NCBI RefSeq assembly: GCF_918698155.1
Contig: NZ_CAKKLX010000047.1
Location: 1 to 37,507 of the forward strand
Source of the DNA: Roseomonas sp. CECT 9278
GTDB taxonomy: Bacteria > Pseudomonadota > Alphaproteobacteria > Acetobacterales > Acetobacteraceae
Reading direction: 5' to 3'
Length of the DNA stretch: 37,507 bases
In this document: one piece after another, positions 16,175 to 25,004 of the stretch
Layout of the letters: each line of letters starts with the position of its first letter
Position numbering within the stretch: the first letter of the stretch is position 1
Notes under the pieces: model-generated
The model's database searches: none
What the model was told of the DNA's origin: nothing
Seen by the model: the letters and a program-made list of their open reading frames with translations, nothing else
Program-made: the position numbers and the translations under genes

Positions 16175-16588
16175 ATGGCAAGGCAGGAAGAGTTCAGCGC
16201 AACCACGCGCGGCATACGCGTGACCGTGCGTGCCTTCTATCTCGCGGACCAGTCGGAGCCCGAAAAAGGCCAGTATGTCTGGGCGTACCGCGTCGAGATC
16301 GCGAATACGGGGCGTGAGCCCGTGCAGCTGCTGCGCCGCACCTGGCGCATCACCGATGGCCTGGGGCGCACCCAGACCGTGCACGGCGCCGGCGTGATCG
16401 GCGAGACGCCGGTGCTCGAGCCCGGCGGGCGCTTCGAATACACCTCGGGCACGCCGCTCGCGACCGGATCGGGCTTCATGCAGGGCGCCTACCACATGGT
16501 GGCCACGCTCACCGGCGAGGGCTTCGACGTGGATATCCCGGCCTTCAGCCTGGACAGCCCGCACCAGCCCTCCGGCCGGGTGCATTAG
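16175..16588 (+). CDS. apaG: ApaG domain protein
   Basis: The 137-aa product is a single FN3-like ApaG domain. Typical sequence includes TRGIRVTVRAFYLADQSEPE, YVWAYRVEIANTG, LLRRTWRITDGLG and VIGETPVLEPGGRFEYTSGT, ending in MQGAYHMVA with FSLDSP. ApaG has been linked to Co/Mg tolerance, and its fold is shared with F-box accessory domains, but its molecular role is not settled. ATG 16175, with GGGAG upstream, is preferred over a GTG at 16121, which would add a basic, non-family tail. A candidate terminator overlaps its 3' end and a structured repeat follows. Confidence 0.92.
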   Translation: MARQEEFSATTRGIRVTVRAFYLADQSEPEKGQYVWAYRVEIANTGREPVQLLRRTWRITDGLGRTQTVHGAGVIGETPVLEPGGRFEYTSGTPLATGSGFMQGAYHMVATLTGEGFDVDIPAFSLDSPHQPSGRVH

Positions 16589-16594
16589 TTTTTT
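16561..16594 (+). terminator. Possible intrinsic terminator at the apaG 3' end
   Basis: GCACC..GCC and GGC..GGTGC can pair into a bulged stem of about 8 bp inside the last codons of apaG. ATTAG then TTTTTT follows. The T-run is at the start of the structured repeat, so the match may be partly fortuitous. Confidence 0.4.
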
Positions 16595-16730
16595 GCCCCA
16601 GGCGCCGGCGCCCGCATCCGCGGGCCTGGCGTGCGCGCCACGCACTGGCGCGCCGGGCGTGGCTGATGGTCCGGGCGCGGTCGCGCCGTGCGCTCCCGGA
16701 TCGCGGCGGGCCGCGATCCGCGTTCGGGCA
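16589..16730 (+). repeat. Structured intergenic repeat, copy 2
   Basis: Directly after the apaG stop comes TTTTTTGCCCC. GC-rich paired segments follow, then a core shared with copy 1 (GCGGTCGCGCCGTGCGCTCC at about 16676-16695). The end hairpin, GGATCGCGGC/GCCGCGATCC (16698-16719), has a perfect 10-bp arm. In copy 1 the same position is GGATCGTGC/GCACGATCC, so several bases changed on both arms with pairing kept. Both copies sit immediately 3' of a stop codon in the same sense. The rest of the gap to folE (16731-16855) shows no further gene. Confidence 0.7.
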
Positions 16731-16855
16731 GGGCGGCGTGCGGTGCGTCCACGGGCTTGGTGGGTTGCGCGTTTCGGACCCGCCCCCAGATACCCGGCGA
16801 GGAAGGCGCACCGACGCGAAGGCGCGCCGCGCGCCCCTGGAAAGAACCGCGACCC

Positions 16856-17500
16856 GTGAACATCCACCTGCCTGCCGCCCGCACCGCCGACGACCCCGCC
16901 CAGACGTTGCCGCGCCCGACGCAGCAGCAGGCCGAGGACGCCATCCGCACGCTGCTGCTCTGGGCCGGCGACGACCCCACGCGCGAAGGCCTGATCGACA
17001 CGCCCAAGCGCGTCGCCAAGGCCTATCGCGAGTGGTTCTGCGGCTACGAGGAAGACCCGGTCGAACTGCTCGCGCGATCGTTCGAGCAGGTCGAGGGCTA
17101 TGACGAGATGGTCGTGCTGCGCGACATCCGCGTCGAGAGCATGTGCGAGCACCACATGTGCCCGATCATCGGCAAGGCGCATGTCGGCTACCTGCCCAAT
17201 GGCCGCGTGGTCGGCATCAGCAAGCTCGCCCGCGTGGTCGAGGCCTTCGGCAAGCGCCTGCAGATCCAGGAGAAGCTGACCGCCCAGGTGGCCAACGTCA
17301 TCAACGACGTGCTCCAGCCCAAGGGCGTGGCCGTGGTGTTCGAGGCCGTGCACCAGTGCATGACCACGCGCGGCGTCCACAAGACCGGCGTGTCGATGGT
17401 GACGTCGCGCATGCTCGGCGCCTTCCGCGACGATGCCTCGACGCGCCGCGAGTTCATGGCGATGATCCAGGGCAGCCGCGGCGCCGGCGGCGAGGGCTGA
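16856..17500 (+). CDS. folE: GTP cyclohydrolase I
   Basis: FolE converts GTP to 7,8-dihydroneopterin triphosphate, the first step of folate (and queuosine-type) synthesis. The 214-aa protein has the zinc ligands Cys97 and His100 in MCEHHMCP and Cys168 in [11 protein letters not shown]. Other landmarks are [32 protein letters not shown] and [12 protein letters not shown]. The GTG at 16856, with GGAAAG upstream, gives the usual short N-terminal arm; longer in-frame starts run into the repeat-derived DNA upstream. It faces the minus-strand M28-like gene, with 60 bp between the two stops. Confidence 0.95.
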   Translation: MNIHLPAARTADDPAQTLPRPTQQQAEDAIRTLLLWAGDDPTREGLIDTPKRVAKAYREWFCGYEEDPVELLARSFEQVEGYDEMVVLRDIRVESMCEHHMCPIIGKAHVGYLPNGRVVGISKLARVVEAFGKRLQIQEKLTAQVANVINDVLQPKGVAVVFEAVHQCMTTRGVHKTGVSMVTSRMLGAFRDDASTRREFMAMIQGSRGAGGEG

Positions 17501-17560
17501 CAGCGGCGCGCGCAGCCCTGCGTCCTTCGCATGGCCATCGGCGGGTGCCGACGGCAGCCG

Positions 17561-18682
17561 CTACCGCGCCAGCTCCACCGCCATCGCCGCCACGGCCGAG
17601 GCGATGGCTCCCGCCCGCGCCCCATCCACGCTGACCGGCCAGCGATCCTCCGGCGCGTGGAACCACGGGTTCCTGCCGATCAGCGACAGGTAGCGCCCGC
17701 CGCGCGCGGCGATCTCATGCGCCTCGCCATTCGCGGTGCCGCCGGTGACCACCTCCAGCGGCGCGCGCGGATGGCCGGCGGCCGCCAGCGCCGCCGCCAT
17801 GCGGTCCGCCAGGCCCGGCACATTGCTGCGCACGGTCAGCCGTTCATCCTCGGCGGCACCGAGATTGGCGCCGAGATGGATCACCACCGGCGCCGCGGTG
17901 GCCAGGCCAGGTTCCGCCGCGAAGGCGCGATGCGCGCCGATATGGCCGAGTTCATGCCCGCAGGTCGCCAGCGCCACCACGCCGCGCGCCCGATCGGCGC
18001 CGGCCAGCGCCTGCAGCGCCACCAGCCAGGCGAGGATGCCGCCGCCGCGCTCCGCCGTGCTGGTCCACCAGGAGGTGCGCGGCGTCAGCAGCACCAGCGG
18101 CGGCGCCGCGCCCGGCAGTTCGGCGCGGATATTGTGCGACCGGCCAGGCCCGCGGCTGCCCCGCACCACCAGCCGCGCCGCCGCCCCCGCCGCCGCCAGC
18201 GCGCCGATCGCCGCGGCGTCGCGCCCCGCCACCTGCAGGACCGGCGGCCCGAAGGCGGCCTCCGCGTCATGCGCGTTGATCGGCGCGAGCCCGTCCGGCT
18301 TGGTCCGCAGCGCGATGACGATGCCGGCGTGGCGGCTCTCCGCCCGGGCGCGCGCGAAGTCGTTGCCGGGCAGGCTCGCCGCCGCGGGGTCCATCTCGGC
18401 GAAGCCGATCGGCGCGGCGGAGCCGACCGGGCCGAGCGCGCCCGCCATGCCATCCGTCAGGCCGCCATCGAACAGCGGCAGCCCCTCGAAGCGCGCGCCA
18501 CCCGCCTCCAGGGCCGCCTCGCCCGGCAGCAGGCGGGTGAAGTCGACCGGCAGCAGGCGCGCCGCGGCGCCTGTCGCGGCGGCGCGGCCGGCCAGCCATT
18601 CCGCGGCGGCGGCATCGCCCTCGCCACCGGTGCGGCGCAGCCCGAAGGCGTCGTAGTCGGCGAAGAAGGCCGCCGGGTTCAT
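17561..18682 (-). CDS. M28-like peptidase-fold protein with degenerate metal site
   Basis: The 373-aa product has the general order of an M28 (aminopeptidase/PA domain) protein. A PA-like insert (FEGLPLFDGG to ARLVVRGSRG) is followed by a zinc-hydrolase-like half with ATCGHELGHIGAHRAF, PVVIHLGANLGA and a C-terminal NPWFHAPEDRWP. The usual first ligand motif HxD before GA-DN-SG appears to be replaced by LLTPRTSWWTSTAERGGGI, so the metal site may be altered or lost. There is no signal peptide, though the receptor encoded just upstream has one. Its ATG overlaps the receptor stop (ATGA), so the two are coupled. Family assignment is moderate; the catalytic state is inference. Confidence 0.65.
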   Translation of the reverse strand: MNPAAFFADYDAFGLRRTGGEGDAAAAEWLAGRAAATGAAARLLPVDFTRLLPGEAALEAGGARFEGLPLFDGGLTDGMAGALGPVGSAAPIGFAEMDPAAASLPGNDFARARAESRHAGIVIALRTKPDGLAPINAHDAEAAFGPPVLQVAGRDAAAIGALAAAGAAARLVVRGSRGPGRSHNIRAELPGAAPPLVLLTPRTSWWTSTAERGGGILAWLVALQALAGADRARGVVALATCGHELGHIGAHRAFAAEPGLATAAPVVIHLGANLGAAEDERLTVRSNVPGLADRMAAALAAAGHPRAPLEVVTGGTANGEAHEIAARGGRYLSLIGRNPWFHAPEDRWPVSVDGARAGAIASAVAAMAVELAR

Positions 18683-19647
18683 TCCACCCGCGCCCCCGAC
18701 ACGCGCACCAGCTCCTGCAGGCGTCGCAGTTCGCCCTCCCAGGCGGCGGCATAGGCGGCGGGGCTGTCGGACAGCACGATCTCGCCGCCCTCCCCGGTGA
18801 TGGTGGCGCGCAGTTCGGCATCGCCGGTCACGGCGTCGCGGAAGCCGGCATGCAGGCGGCGGGTGATCGCCTCCGGCAGGCCGGCCGGACCGACCACGCT
18901 CGACCCGCTGGTCACGATCGGCCCGCCTGGCACCGCCTCGCCCAGCGTCGGCACGGCGGGCAGCGCGGTCATGCGGCGCGACCCGGCGGTGCACAGGATG
19001 CGCACCGCCCCTTGCTGCGCGCGCGGCAGGGCGATGTTGCTGATGGCGAAGGCGAAGTCGACCTCGCCCTGCTCGACCGCCAGCGTCGCCAGGTTGGCGC
19101 CGCGATAGGGCACGTGGATGCCCTCGGCGCCCGCCAGCTTCAGCATGGCCGCGCCCGCCATGTGCGCCGGCGTGCCGACCCCGCCCGAGCCGTAGCGCAG
19201 CCCCCCTGGCGTGCGGCGCGCGGCTTCCAGCAGCCCGGCCATGTCGCGCAGCGGCGATGCGCTGCGCACCGCCAGGATCGCCGGGTGTTCGGCCAGCGTC
19301 GTCACCGGCGTGAAGTCCCGCAGCACGTCGTAGCCCGGCGATGCCTGCATCACCGCGTGCGTGATGGCGGTGCCGCCGCCCCACAGCAGGGTGGTGCCGT
19401 CCGGCGCGGCGCGCGCGACAGCCTGCGCGGCCAGCAGCCCGCCGGCGCCGGCGCGGTTCTCGACCACGAAGGTCACGCCGAGCGGGCCGGCCGCCTTCGC
19501 GGTCATGAGGCGCGCCAGCGTGTCCGACGACGCCCCGGGCGCGAAGGGCACGACCAGGCGGACGGGGCGGGACGGCCAGGCCTCCTGCGCGCGCAGCGGC
19601 GCGGAAAGCAGCATGCCGGCCCCAGCCAGGACATGACGACGGCGCAT
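18679..19647 (-). CDS. Bug/TctC-family tripartite tricarboxylate transporter receptor
   Basis: This 322-aa periplasmic binding protein starts with a twin-arginine-like signal (MRRRHVLAGAGMLLSAPLRA, cleavage before QEAWPSRP). Bug family marks are WPSRPVRLVVPFAPGASSDTLAR, FVVENRAGAGG, PDGTTLLW, VPYRGANLA and a C-terminal PEAITRRLHAGFRDAV. Such receptors bind small carboxylates or related solutes for TctAB permeases; none is encoded here, so this is an orphan. GGAGG precedes the ATG. It overlaps the M28-like gene by four bases. The divergent GT4 gene starts 180 bp away, with a 19-bp repeat word in between. Confidence 0.93.
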   Translation of the reverse strand: MRRRHVLAGAGMLLSAPLRAQEAWPSRPVRLVVPFAPGASSDTLARLMTAKAAGPLGVTFVVENRAGAGGLLAAQAVARAAPDGTTLLWGGGTAITHAVMQASPGYDVLRDFTPVTTLAEHPAILAVRSASPLRDMAGLLEAARRTPGGLRYGSGGVGTPAHMAGAAMLKLAGAEGIHVPYRGANLATLAVEQGEVDFAFAISNIALPRAQQGAVRILCTAGSRRMTALPAVPTLGEAVPGGPIVTSGSSVVGPAGLPEAITRRLHAGFRDAVTGDAELRATITGEGGEIVLSDSPAAYAAAWEGELRRLQELVRVSGARVE

Positions 19648-19673
19648 GGCGGTCCTCCGTTTTGCCGCAAGCG

Positions 19674-19706
19674 TAGGGCAGATCCCGATCGGATGACATC
19701 ATCGGG
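19674..19706. repeat. 19-bp intergenic word, copy B, within a palindrome
   Basis: TAGGGCAGATCCCGATCGG at 19674-19692 is identical to the reverse complement of 24137-24155. It overlaps the palindrome CCCGAT..ATCGGG (19684-19706). It lies in the divergent region between the Bug receptor and the GT4 gene, about 27 bp from the receptor start, so it could be regulatory or a dispersed element. Confidence 0.6.
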
Positions 19707-19827
19707 CCGGGTGCAACCCCGTCGCGGCGCCAGGCGGCCGCAACCATCGCCGCGCGCCGGGGCGGGCACGGATGCCGTTCGGGCCTGCATTCCCCCCGCC
19801 GGCGATCCGGCGTAAGCCCGCCGGCGC

Positions 19828-20940
19828 ATGAAGATCTGCGAAGTCACCAATGTGGATTTCTCGCTGCGGCATTTCCTGCTGCCGGTGATGCGCGGCGCGC
19901 GCGCGCGCGGGCACGAGGTGGTGGGCGTGGCGGCCGAAGGCCCGCTGCTGGATGTCGCGCGCGCCGAGGGCTTCCGCATCGCCCCCGTGCCGATGGCGCG
20001 CAGCCTGAACCCGGCCGCGCAGGCGCGCGCCTATCGCGCGCTGGTCGACCTGTTCCGCCGCGAACGCTTCGACCTGGTGCACGCGCACATGCCGATCAGC
20101 GGGCTGCTGGCGCGCCTGGCGGCGAAGGCGGCGGGCGTTCCGCGCATCGCCTATACCTGCCACGGCTTCCTGTTCAACCAGCCGGGGCCGTGGTGGCGCC
20201 GGGCGCTGTCGCTGCGGATGGAACGCCTCGGCGGCCGCATGACCGACACCTTCCTGACGGTCAGCGAGGAGGAGGCGGCGGATGCGCGGCGCCTGCGGAT
20301 TCATCCGCGCGCCACCGCCGTGCTGAACGGGCGCGACCCCGCGCAGTTCCGCCCGGATGCGGCGGCGCGCACGGCGCTGCGCGCGGAACTGGGCGCGGCG
20401 GAGGGCGATTGCGTCATCGCCTGCGTCTCCCGCCTGGTGCGCCACAAGGGCCACCCGGAATTGCTGCGGGCGATGGAGACCACGCCGGACAACGCCGTGC
20501 TGTGGGTCGTGGGCGAGCGCCTCGCCTCCGACCATGGCGAGGATCTCGACCCGCATTTCGCGCGCGCCGAGGCGCTGCTGGGCCGCCGCATCCGCCGCCT
20601 GGGCTATCGCCACGACGTCGCGCGCATCCTGGCGGCGGCCGACGTCTTCTGCCTGCCCTCCCATTTCGAGGGCCTGCCCATGAGCGTGATCGAGGCGATG
20701 ATGACCGGCCTGCCGGTGGTCGCGACCGACATCAGCGGCCCGCGCGAACAGGTGGTCGATGGCGAGACCGGCTACCTGGTGCCGCCGATGCACGACGCAC
20801 CGCTGGGCGCCGCGCTGTCGCGCCTGGCCGCCGACCCCGCGCTGCGCGCGCGCATGGGCGCGGCCGGCCGCGCCCGCGCGTTGGATCGCTTCGACGAGGC
20901 GAAGGTGATCGGCCGCACGCTGGACCTGTTGGGGCTGTAG
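19828..20940 (+). CDS. Glycosyltransferase family 4 protein
   Basis: The 370-aa product has the GT-B fold of GT4 enzymes. The N-terminal acceptor domain contains FDLVHAHMPISGLLARLAA. The nucleotide-sugar domain has CVSRLVRHKGHPELLRA and LPSHFEGLPMSVIEAMMTG, which contains the EX7E pair, followed by ISGPREQVVDGETGYLV. Such enzymes add sugars to lipid-linked glycans or lipopolysaccharide at the inner face of the membrane. There are no transmembrane helices. It is a lone gene with no polysaccharide cluster nearby, so donor and acceptor cannot be named. The gene facing it (chemoreceptor, minus strand) ends 9 bp after its stop. Confidence 0.9.
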   Translation: MKICEVTNVDFSLRHFLLPVMRGARARGHEVVGVAAEGPLLDVARAEGFRIAPVPMARSLNPAAQARAYRALVDLFRRERFDLVHAHMPISGLLARLAAKAAGVPRIAYTCHGFLFNQPGPWWRRALSLRMERLGGRMTDTFLTVSEEEAADARRLRIHPRATAVLNGRDPAQFRPDAAARTALRAELGAAEGDCVIACVSRLVRHKGHPELLRAMETTPDNAVLWVVGERLASDHGEDLDPHFARAEALLGRRIRRLGYRHDVARILAAADVFCLPSHFEGLPMSVIEAMMTGLPVVATDISGPREQVVDGETGYLVPPMHDAPLGAALSRLAADPALRARMGAAGRARALDRFDEAKVIGRTLDLLGL

Positions 20941-20949
20941 CGGGCGGCG

Positions 20950-22413
20950 TCAGGCCGCGCGCAGCCCCTCCAGCGTGGCCCCCAGCGCGCCGCGCAGCGC
21001 GCCCGCCTCGCCGCGCAGGTCACCGGCCATGCGTTCGAGCGCGGCGACCTCGGCGGCGGTGCGCGCCATGCGGTCGGCCGCCGTGCTGACGGCATCCGCG
21101 GCGGCATCGGTGCCGCGCGCCACGCCGGCGGTTGCCGAGGCGATCTCGCGCGTCGCCGCGCCCTGTTCCTCGACCGCGGCGGCGATGGTGGCGGCGACCT
21201 GGTTGACCTCCTGCACCACCTCGGCGATGCCGCGGATCGCCGCGACGGCGCCGTCGGTCGCGGCCTGGATGGCGCCGACCTGCGCGCCGATCTCCTCGGT
21301 GGCCTTGGCGGTCTGGCCGGCCAGGGCCTTCACCTCGCTGGCGACGACGGCGAAACCCTTGCCGGCCTCGCCGGCGCGGGCGGCCTCGATGGTGGCATTG
21401 AGCGCGAGCAGGTTGGTCTGCCCGGCGATCTCGCCGATCAGGCGCACCACGTCGCCGATGCGGCTCGCGCCATCGGACAGGCCGCGGACGATGTCGCCGG
21501 TGGCATCGGCGCGCTCGGCGGCGGTGCGCGCCACGGCGGAGGCCTGCGCGACCTGGCGGGTGATCTCGTTGACCGCCGCGGCCAGTTCCTCGGCGGCGGC
21601 GGCGACTGTCTGCACGCCGCCGGCGGCCTCGCCCACCGCGCCGCGCGCCGATTCCGCGCCGGCCACGCCTTCATGCGCCGCGGCGGAGATCCGCTGCGCG
21701 GCCCCGCCGAGCTGGCCCGAGGCATCCTCCACGCCCACCACGACGCGCCCGATCCGGTCCTCCACCGCGGCCGCGATGCCGTGCCGCGCGGTGCGGGCGG
21801 CCGCCGCGGCGGCTTCCTCCTGCGCCAGGCGGCGCGCGGCCTCGGCGGCCTCGGCCTCGCGCGCCGACCGCGCCTCGGCCAGCGCGGCCGCCGCGGTGGC
21901 GGCAGCGGCTTCGAGGCCGCGCGTCATGGCGACCAGCGCCGCGGCCTCGACCACCAGCACCACGGCATGCACCACCACGCGCGCCAGGCTGCCCTCCGCC
22001 ACGCCGAACACCCAGGCCGGCGCGGTGAAGTTCAACACCAGGTGATGCACCGCCACCGTCGCGGCGCCGAGCATGATGGTCCGCCAGTCCACGAGCCCCG
22101 CGAGCAGCGCCAGGCCCGCGAAATACGCCATGTGCAGGTCGATCGCGTAGCCCGCCGGGGCCAACCACACATGCACCGACACGCCGAACATCAGCGCCAC
22201 CGCGATGGCCTGGCGCGCGGCCGGCGCGCCGGCGCCGCCACGCGCCGCACCGGTGGCGACCAGCGCCGCCGCGCCCAGCAGCGCAGTGCCGATCCAGGCG
22301 TCCTCCGTCGCGCGCGCCTGGAGCAGTGCAACGACCGGCGTGAGCAGCACCAGCCCCCACAGCAGCGCGATCAGGAAGCGGCCCGTGCGCTCACGAAGCA
22401 GGGAGAGATACAT
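20950..22413 (-). CDS. Methyl-accepting chemotaxis protein with six-helix membrane sensor
   Basis: The 487-aa product has an N-terminal membrane part with about six hydrophobic helices ([19 protein letters not shown] through [21 protein letters not shown]). It contains the conserved-looking stretch [12 protein letters not shown] and has no large periplasmic domain. A helical linker without a clear HAMP domain leads to the signalling domain with the hairpin tip [23 protein letters not shown] and [15 protein letters not shown]. It would signal to CheA-CheW. The start at 22413 is the first that keeps the first helix N-terminal. A small membrane-anchored protein gene ends 5 bp upstream. No other che genes are in the window. 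Confidence 0.9.
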   Translation of the reverse strand: MYLSLLRERTGRFLIALLWGLVLLTPVVALLQARATEDAWIGTALLGAAALVATGAARGGAGAPAARQAIAVALMFGVSVHVWLAPAGYAIDLHMAYFAGLALLAGLVDWRTIMLGAATVAVHHLVLNFTAPAWVFGVAEGSLARVVVHAVVLVVEAAALVAMTRGLEAAAATAAAALAEARSAREAEAAEAARRLAQEEAAAAAARTARHGIAAAVEDRIGRVVVGVEDASGQLGGAAQRISAAAHEGVAGAESARGAVGEAAGGVQTVAAAAEELAAAVNEITRQVAQASAVARTAAERADATGDIVRGLSDGASRIGDVVRLIGEIAGQTNLLALNATIEAARAGEAGKGFAVVASEVKALAGQTAKATEEIGAQVGAIQAATDGAVAAIRGIAEVVQEVNQVAATIAAAVEEQGAATREIASATAGVARGTDAAADAVSTAADRMARTAAEVAALERMAGDLRGEAGALRGALGATLEGLRAA

Positions 22414-22418
22414 CGCGG

Positions 22419-22724
22419 TCAGACGCCTTTCACGGAAGCGGGGGCGCAATCGCCGGTGATTCGCGCGGTGATGGCCAGCACGCCGCCGGACGCACGGCGC
22501 AGCGCCGCCGGATGCGCCGCGGCGGTCTCGGGCGCGGCAAGCAACATCATGGCGGGGCCGGCCTGGACGATGCGCTGGATGCGCCAGCCCTCCACGGCGA
22601 AGGCCGCCCCCGGCGACGCACCAGGCGGCAGGACAACCAGCACCGGATGCCCCGCGCGCGGCCAGGCGGCCGCCAGCACCAAGGCCGCGGCGCTGCCGAA
22701 CAGAAAAAGCAGGGCATGGCGCAT
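22419..22724 (-). CDS. Small membrane-anchored hypothetical protein upstream of the chemoreceptor
   Basis: This 101-aa protein starts with a hydrophobic helix ([21 protein letters not shown]) that is either a signal anchor or a signal peptide. A small domain follows with [39 protein letters not shown] and a late Cys (TGDCAP). A GTG directly before the ATG is an alternative start; no strong ribosome-binding site is visible. The 5-bp gap to the chemoreceptor implies co-transcription and perhaps a joint sensory role. I do not recognise a family. Confidence 0.7.
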   Translation of the reverse strand: MRHALLFLFGSAAALVLAAAWPRAGHPVLVVLPPGASPGAAFAVEGWRIQRIVQAGPAMMLLAAPETAAAHPAALRRASGGVLAITARITGDCAPASVKGV

Positions 22725-22822
22725 CACGCGACCCTAGGCGCGCACGGGTCAAGCGGCCGTTGCCCGCCCGCATGGCCGCGCCACCGGACCCGTGCCACCA
22801 TGCCAGCCCGGGAGAAAACACC

Positions 22823-24070
22823 ATGCGCCACGCCGACGCGGCAGGATTGATCGACTCACGCCGCGCCTGGCTGCGCCTGTCCGCGATCGTGCTGCTGTGC
22901 ATGATCGGCAGCGCGCCGATGTGGTCGGTGGTGGTGATGCTGCCGGCGGTGCAGGCGGAATTCGGCACGGCGCGCGCGGATGCATCCCTGCCCTACACCA
23001 TGACCATGGTCGGCTTCGTGTTCGGCGGCGTGCTGATGGGGCGGCTGTCGGACCGCTTCGGCACGATGGTGCCGGTGATGGTGGCGGCGGTGTCGCTGGC
23101 GGCCGGCGGCGTGGCGGCGGCGCTGGCGCCGTCCATCTTCGTGTTCGGGCTGGCCTATGGCGTGCTGATGGGCTGCTTCGGCGCGGCGGCGGTGTTCGGG
23201 CCGCTGATCGCCGATGCGTCGTTGTGGTTTTCGCGCCGGCGCGGCATCGCGGTGGCGCTGGCGGCATCGGGCAACTACATGGCCGGCACGGTCTGGCCGC
23301 CACTGCTGCAATGGGGCGTGGACACGATCGGCTGGCGGCACGCGCATCTGGCGATGGGGCTGGTGTGCATCGTGACCATGCTGCCGCTGGCGCTGGCGCT
23401 GCGCGCACGCCCGCCGCTGCCGCCCGCGCCGCCGCCGCGCGCGGCCGGGGCGCCGGCGGTGCTGCCGCTCGGCCTGCATCCGAACGTGTTGCAGGCCATC
23501 CTGGGCGCGGCGGGCGTGGCCTGCTGCGTCGCGATGGCGATGCCGCAGGTGCATATCGTGGCGTATTGCGTGGACCTGGGCTACGGCGCGCAGCGCGGCG
23601 CCGAAATGCTGTCCGTCATGCTGGCGGCGGGCATCGTCTCGCGCCTGGTGTTTGGCATGGTGATGGACCGCATCGGCGGGCTGCGGACGCTGGCGCTGGG
23701 CTCCGTGCTGCAAGGCGTGGCGCTGTTCCTGTTCCTGCCATCCGACGGCATGGTCGCGCTGTTCGCGGTCAGCGCTGTGTTCGGCCTGTTCCAGGGCGGC
23801 ATCGTGCCGTCCTACGCGATGATCGTGCGCGAGTATTTCCCTCCCGCGCAGGCGGGCACGCGCGTGGGCATCGCGCTGTCCTCGACGCTGGTGGGCATGG
23901 CGCTGGGCGGGTGGATGGCGGGCGCCATCTTCGACGCGACCGGGTCGTACCAGGCGGCGATGTGGAACGGCATCGCGTGGAACCTGGTGAACCTGGCGAT
24001 CGCGCTGTGGCTGCTGCGGCGCGCGATGCGGTGGCAGCGCCGGGGCGGCCTCGCGACCGCGGCGGCCTAG
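22823..24070 (+). CDS. MFS transporter, monocarboxylate/oxalate-formate antiporter type
   Basis: The 415-aa product has about twelve membrane helices in two halves. The first-half MFS motif after helix 2 is [14 protein letters not shown], and the second half has [18 protein letters not shown]. The pattern, including [26 protein letters not shown], is like the OxlT/monocarboxylate branch of MFS carriers in proteobacteria. The substrate is probably an organic acid, though this cannot be told from sequence. GGGAGA precedes the ATG at 22823. It is divergent from the small protein gene across about 95 bp, and convergent with the ModA-like gene. Confidence 0.88.
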   Translation: MRHADAAGLIDSRRAWLRLSAIVLLCMIGSAPMWSVVVMLPAVQAEFGTARADASLPYTMTMVGFVFGGVLMGRLSDRFGTMVPVMVAAVSLAAGGVAAALAPSIFVFGLAYGVLMGCFGAAAVFGPLIADASLWFSRRRGIAVALAASGNYMAGTVWPPLLQWGVDTIGWRHAHLAMGLVCIVTMLPLALALRARPPLPPAPPPRAAGAPAVLPLGLHPNVLQAILGAAGVACCVAMAMPQVHIVAYCVDLGYGAQRGAEMLSVMLAAGIVSRLVFGMVMDRIGGLRTLALGSVLQGVALFLFLPSDGMVALFAVSAVFGLFQGGIVPSYAMIVREYFPPAQAGTRVGIALSSTLVGMALGGWMAGAIFDATGSYQAAMWNGIAWNLVNLAIALWLLRRAMRWQRRGGLATAAA

Positions 24071-24136
24071 AGGCATTTCCGCTCACGGTGGCGCGCTTCG
24101 ATGCCGCCGGGCTTCTGGTTCCACGAGCGCCTTCAC

Positions 24137-24155
24137 CCGATCGGGATCTGCCCTA
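24137..24155. repeat. 19-bp intergenic word, copy D (exact)
   Basis: This is the exact reverse complement of the word at 19674-19692. It overlaps the stop codon of the ModA-like gene (24153-24155), so the TAG of the word is that stop. The gap between the MFS gene and this gene (24071-24152) shows no other feature. Confidence 0.6.
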
Positions 24156-24827
24156 ACCCGGTACGTCGAGGCCCTTCGCCACCAGCGCGGCGGGCGTGCA
24201 GCAGGCCGCCACCGCGTCCAGCACGCGCGCCCCATCGGCCGCGCCGGCGAAGGCCGCGCCGGAGAATACCGCGATGGTCTGCGCGCCATCGGGCAGCGCG
24301 CCGACCACCTCGATGCCCGCCACCTCCATCAATTCGCTGACCTGCTGGAAGGCGATGGCCGCTTCGCCGCTCACCAGCCTTTCCGCGGTGAAGCCTTGCG
24401 GGATCACGATGGCCTTGGCGTTCACCTCGGCCGCGATACCCAGGCGCTCGATGAGGTCCGCGAAGAAGATGCCCGAGGCCCCGGCGCGCGAGTAGCACAG
24501 CGACGGCACGTCCAGCAGCAGCCGGCGCAGCGCCGCCACGTCGGATATGTCGGGATGCGGCGCGCCGGCCTTCACCGCGATGCCGACGCGCGAATGCGCC
24601 AGCGCGCGCGCGGTCGTGCCGTCCAGCACGCCCTCGGCGGACAGCGCGGCGATGGCTTCCGCGGTCAGCACCGCGGCATCGGCGCGTTCGCCGCCGCGGA
24701 TGCGCCCTTCCAGCGCGCGGGTCGGCGCCAATTCGACATCCAGCCTTGCGCCGAGCACCGCCTCGATCGCCGGCGCGGCCTCGCGCAGCAGTCCGGCGAT
24801 GGCGAGGGTGGACATCAGGCGTGGCAT
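24153..24827 (-). CDS. ModA-like substrate-binding protein (PBP type 2), no signal peptide seen
   Basis: The 224-aa product resembles molybdate-type binding proteins. It has GGERADAAVLTAEAIAALSAEG, RVGIAVKAGAPHPDISDVAALRR, YSRAGASGIFFADLIERLGI and AIAFQQVSELMEV. Standard ModA proteins carry a signal peptide; here the N-terminus (MPRLMSTLAIAGLLREAAP) has only a weak hydrophobic start, so location is uncertain. No ModBC permease is nearby. The frame stays open far upstream across the M3 gene, but family similarity begins at ATG 24827. Upstream lie two 33-bp direct repeats. It could bind a different oxyanion or organic acid. Confidence 0.75.
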   Translation of the reverse strand: MPRLMSTLAIAGLLREAAPAIEAVLGARLDVELAPTRALEGRIRGGERADAAVLTAEAIAALSAEGVLDGTTARALAHSRVGIAVKAGAPHPDISDVAALRRLLLDVPSLCYSRAGASGIFFADLIERLGIAAEVNAKAIVIPQGFTAERLVSGEAAIAFQQVSELMEVAGIEVVGALPDGAQTIAVFSGAAFAGAADGARVLDAVAACCTPAALVAKGLDVPG

Positions 24828-24842
24828 GGCGGGCTCCGGAAA

Positions 24843-24916
24843 GACGCGCAGGGTTGGTGTGGCGGCTGCGCGCGACGAAACGGGACGCGCAGGGTTGGTG
24901 TGGCGGCTGCGCGCGA
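24843..24916. repeat. 33-bp direct repeat, two copies, 41-bp period
   Basis: Two identical 33-bp copies, starting GACGCGCAGGGTTGGTGTGG, lie at 24843-24875 and 24884-24916, separated by 8 bp. They sit in the divergent region between the ModA-like gene and the M3 peptidase gene, starting 16 bp upstream of the former. They could be duplicated binding sites or a simple tandem duplication. No palindrome dominates the unit. Confidence 0.8.
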
Positions 24917-25004
24917 TACCGCGGCGCGCATCCTGGACCGCGGCCCTGCTTGACGCCACCCGCCCCCTGTCGCCACCTGCATGCCACCCAGCACGGACCC
25001 CGCC

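Noticed and set aside
17561..19747. Single fused receptor-peptidase protein on the minus strand
   Set aside because: The receptor is in a different frame from the M28-like part. They are two genes with an ATGA overlap.
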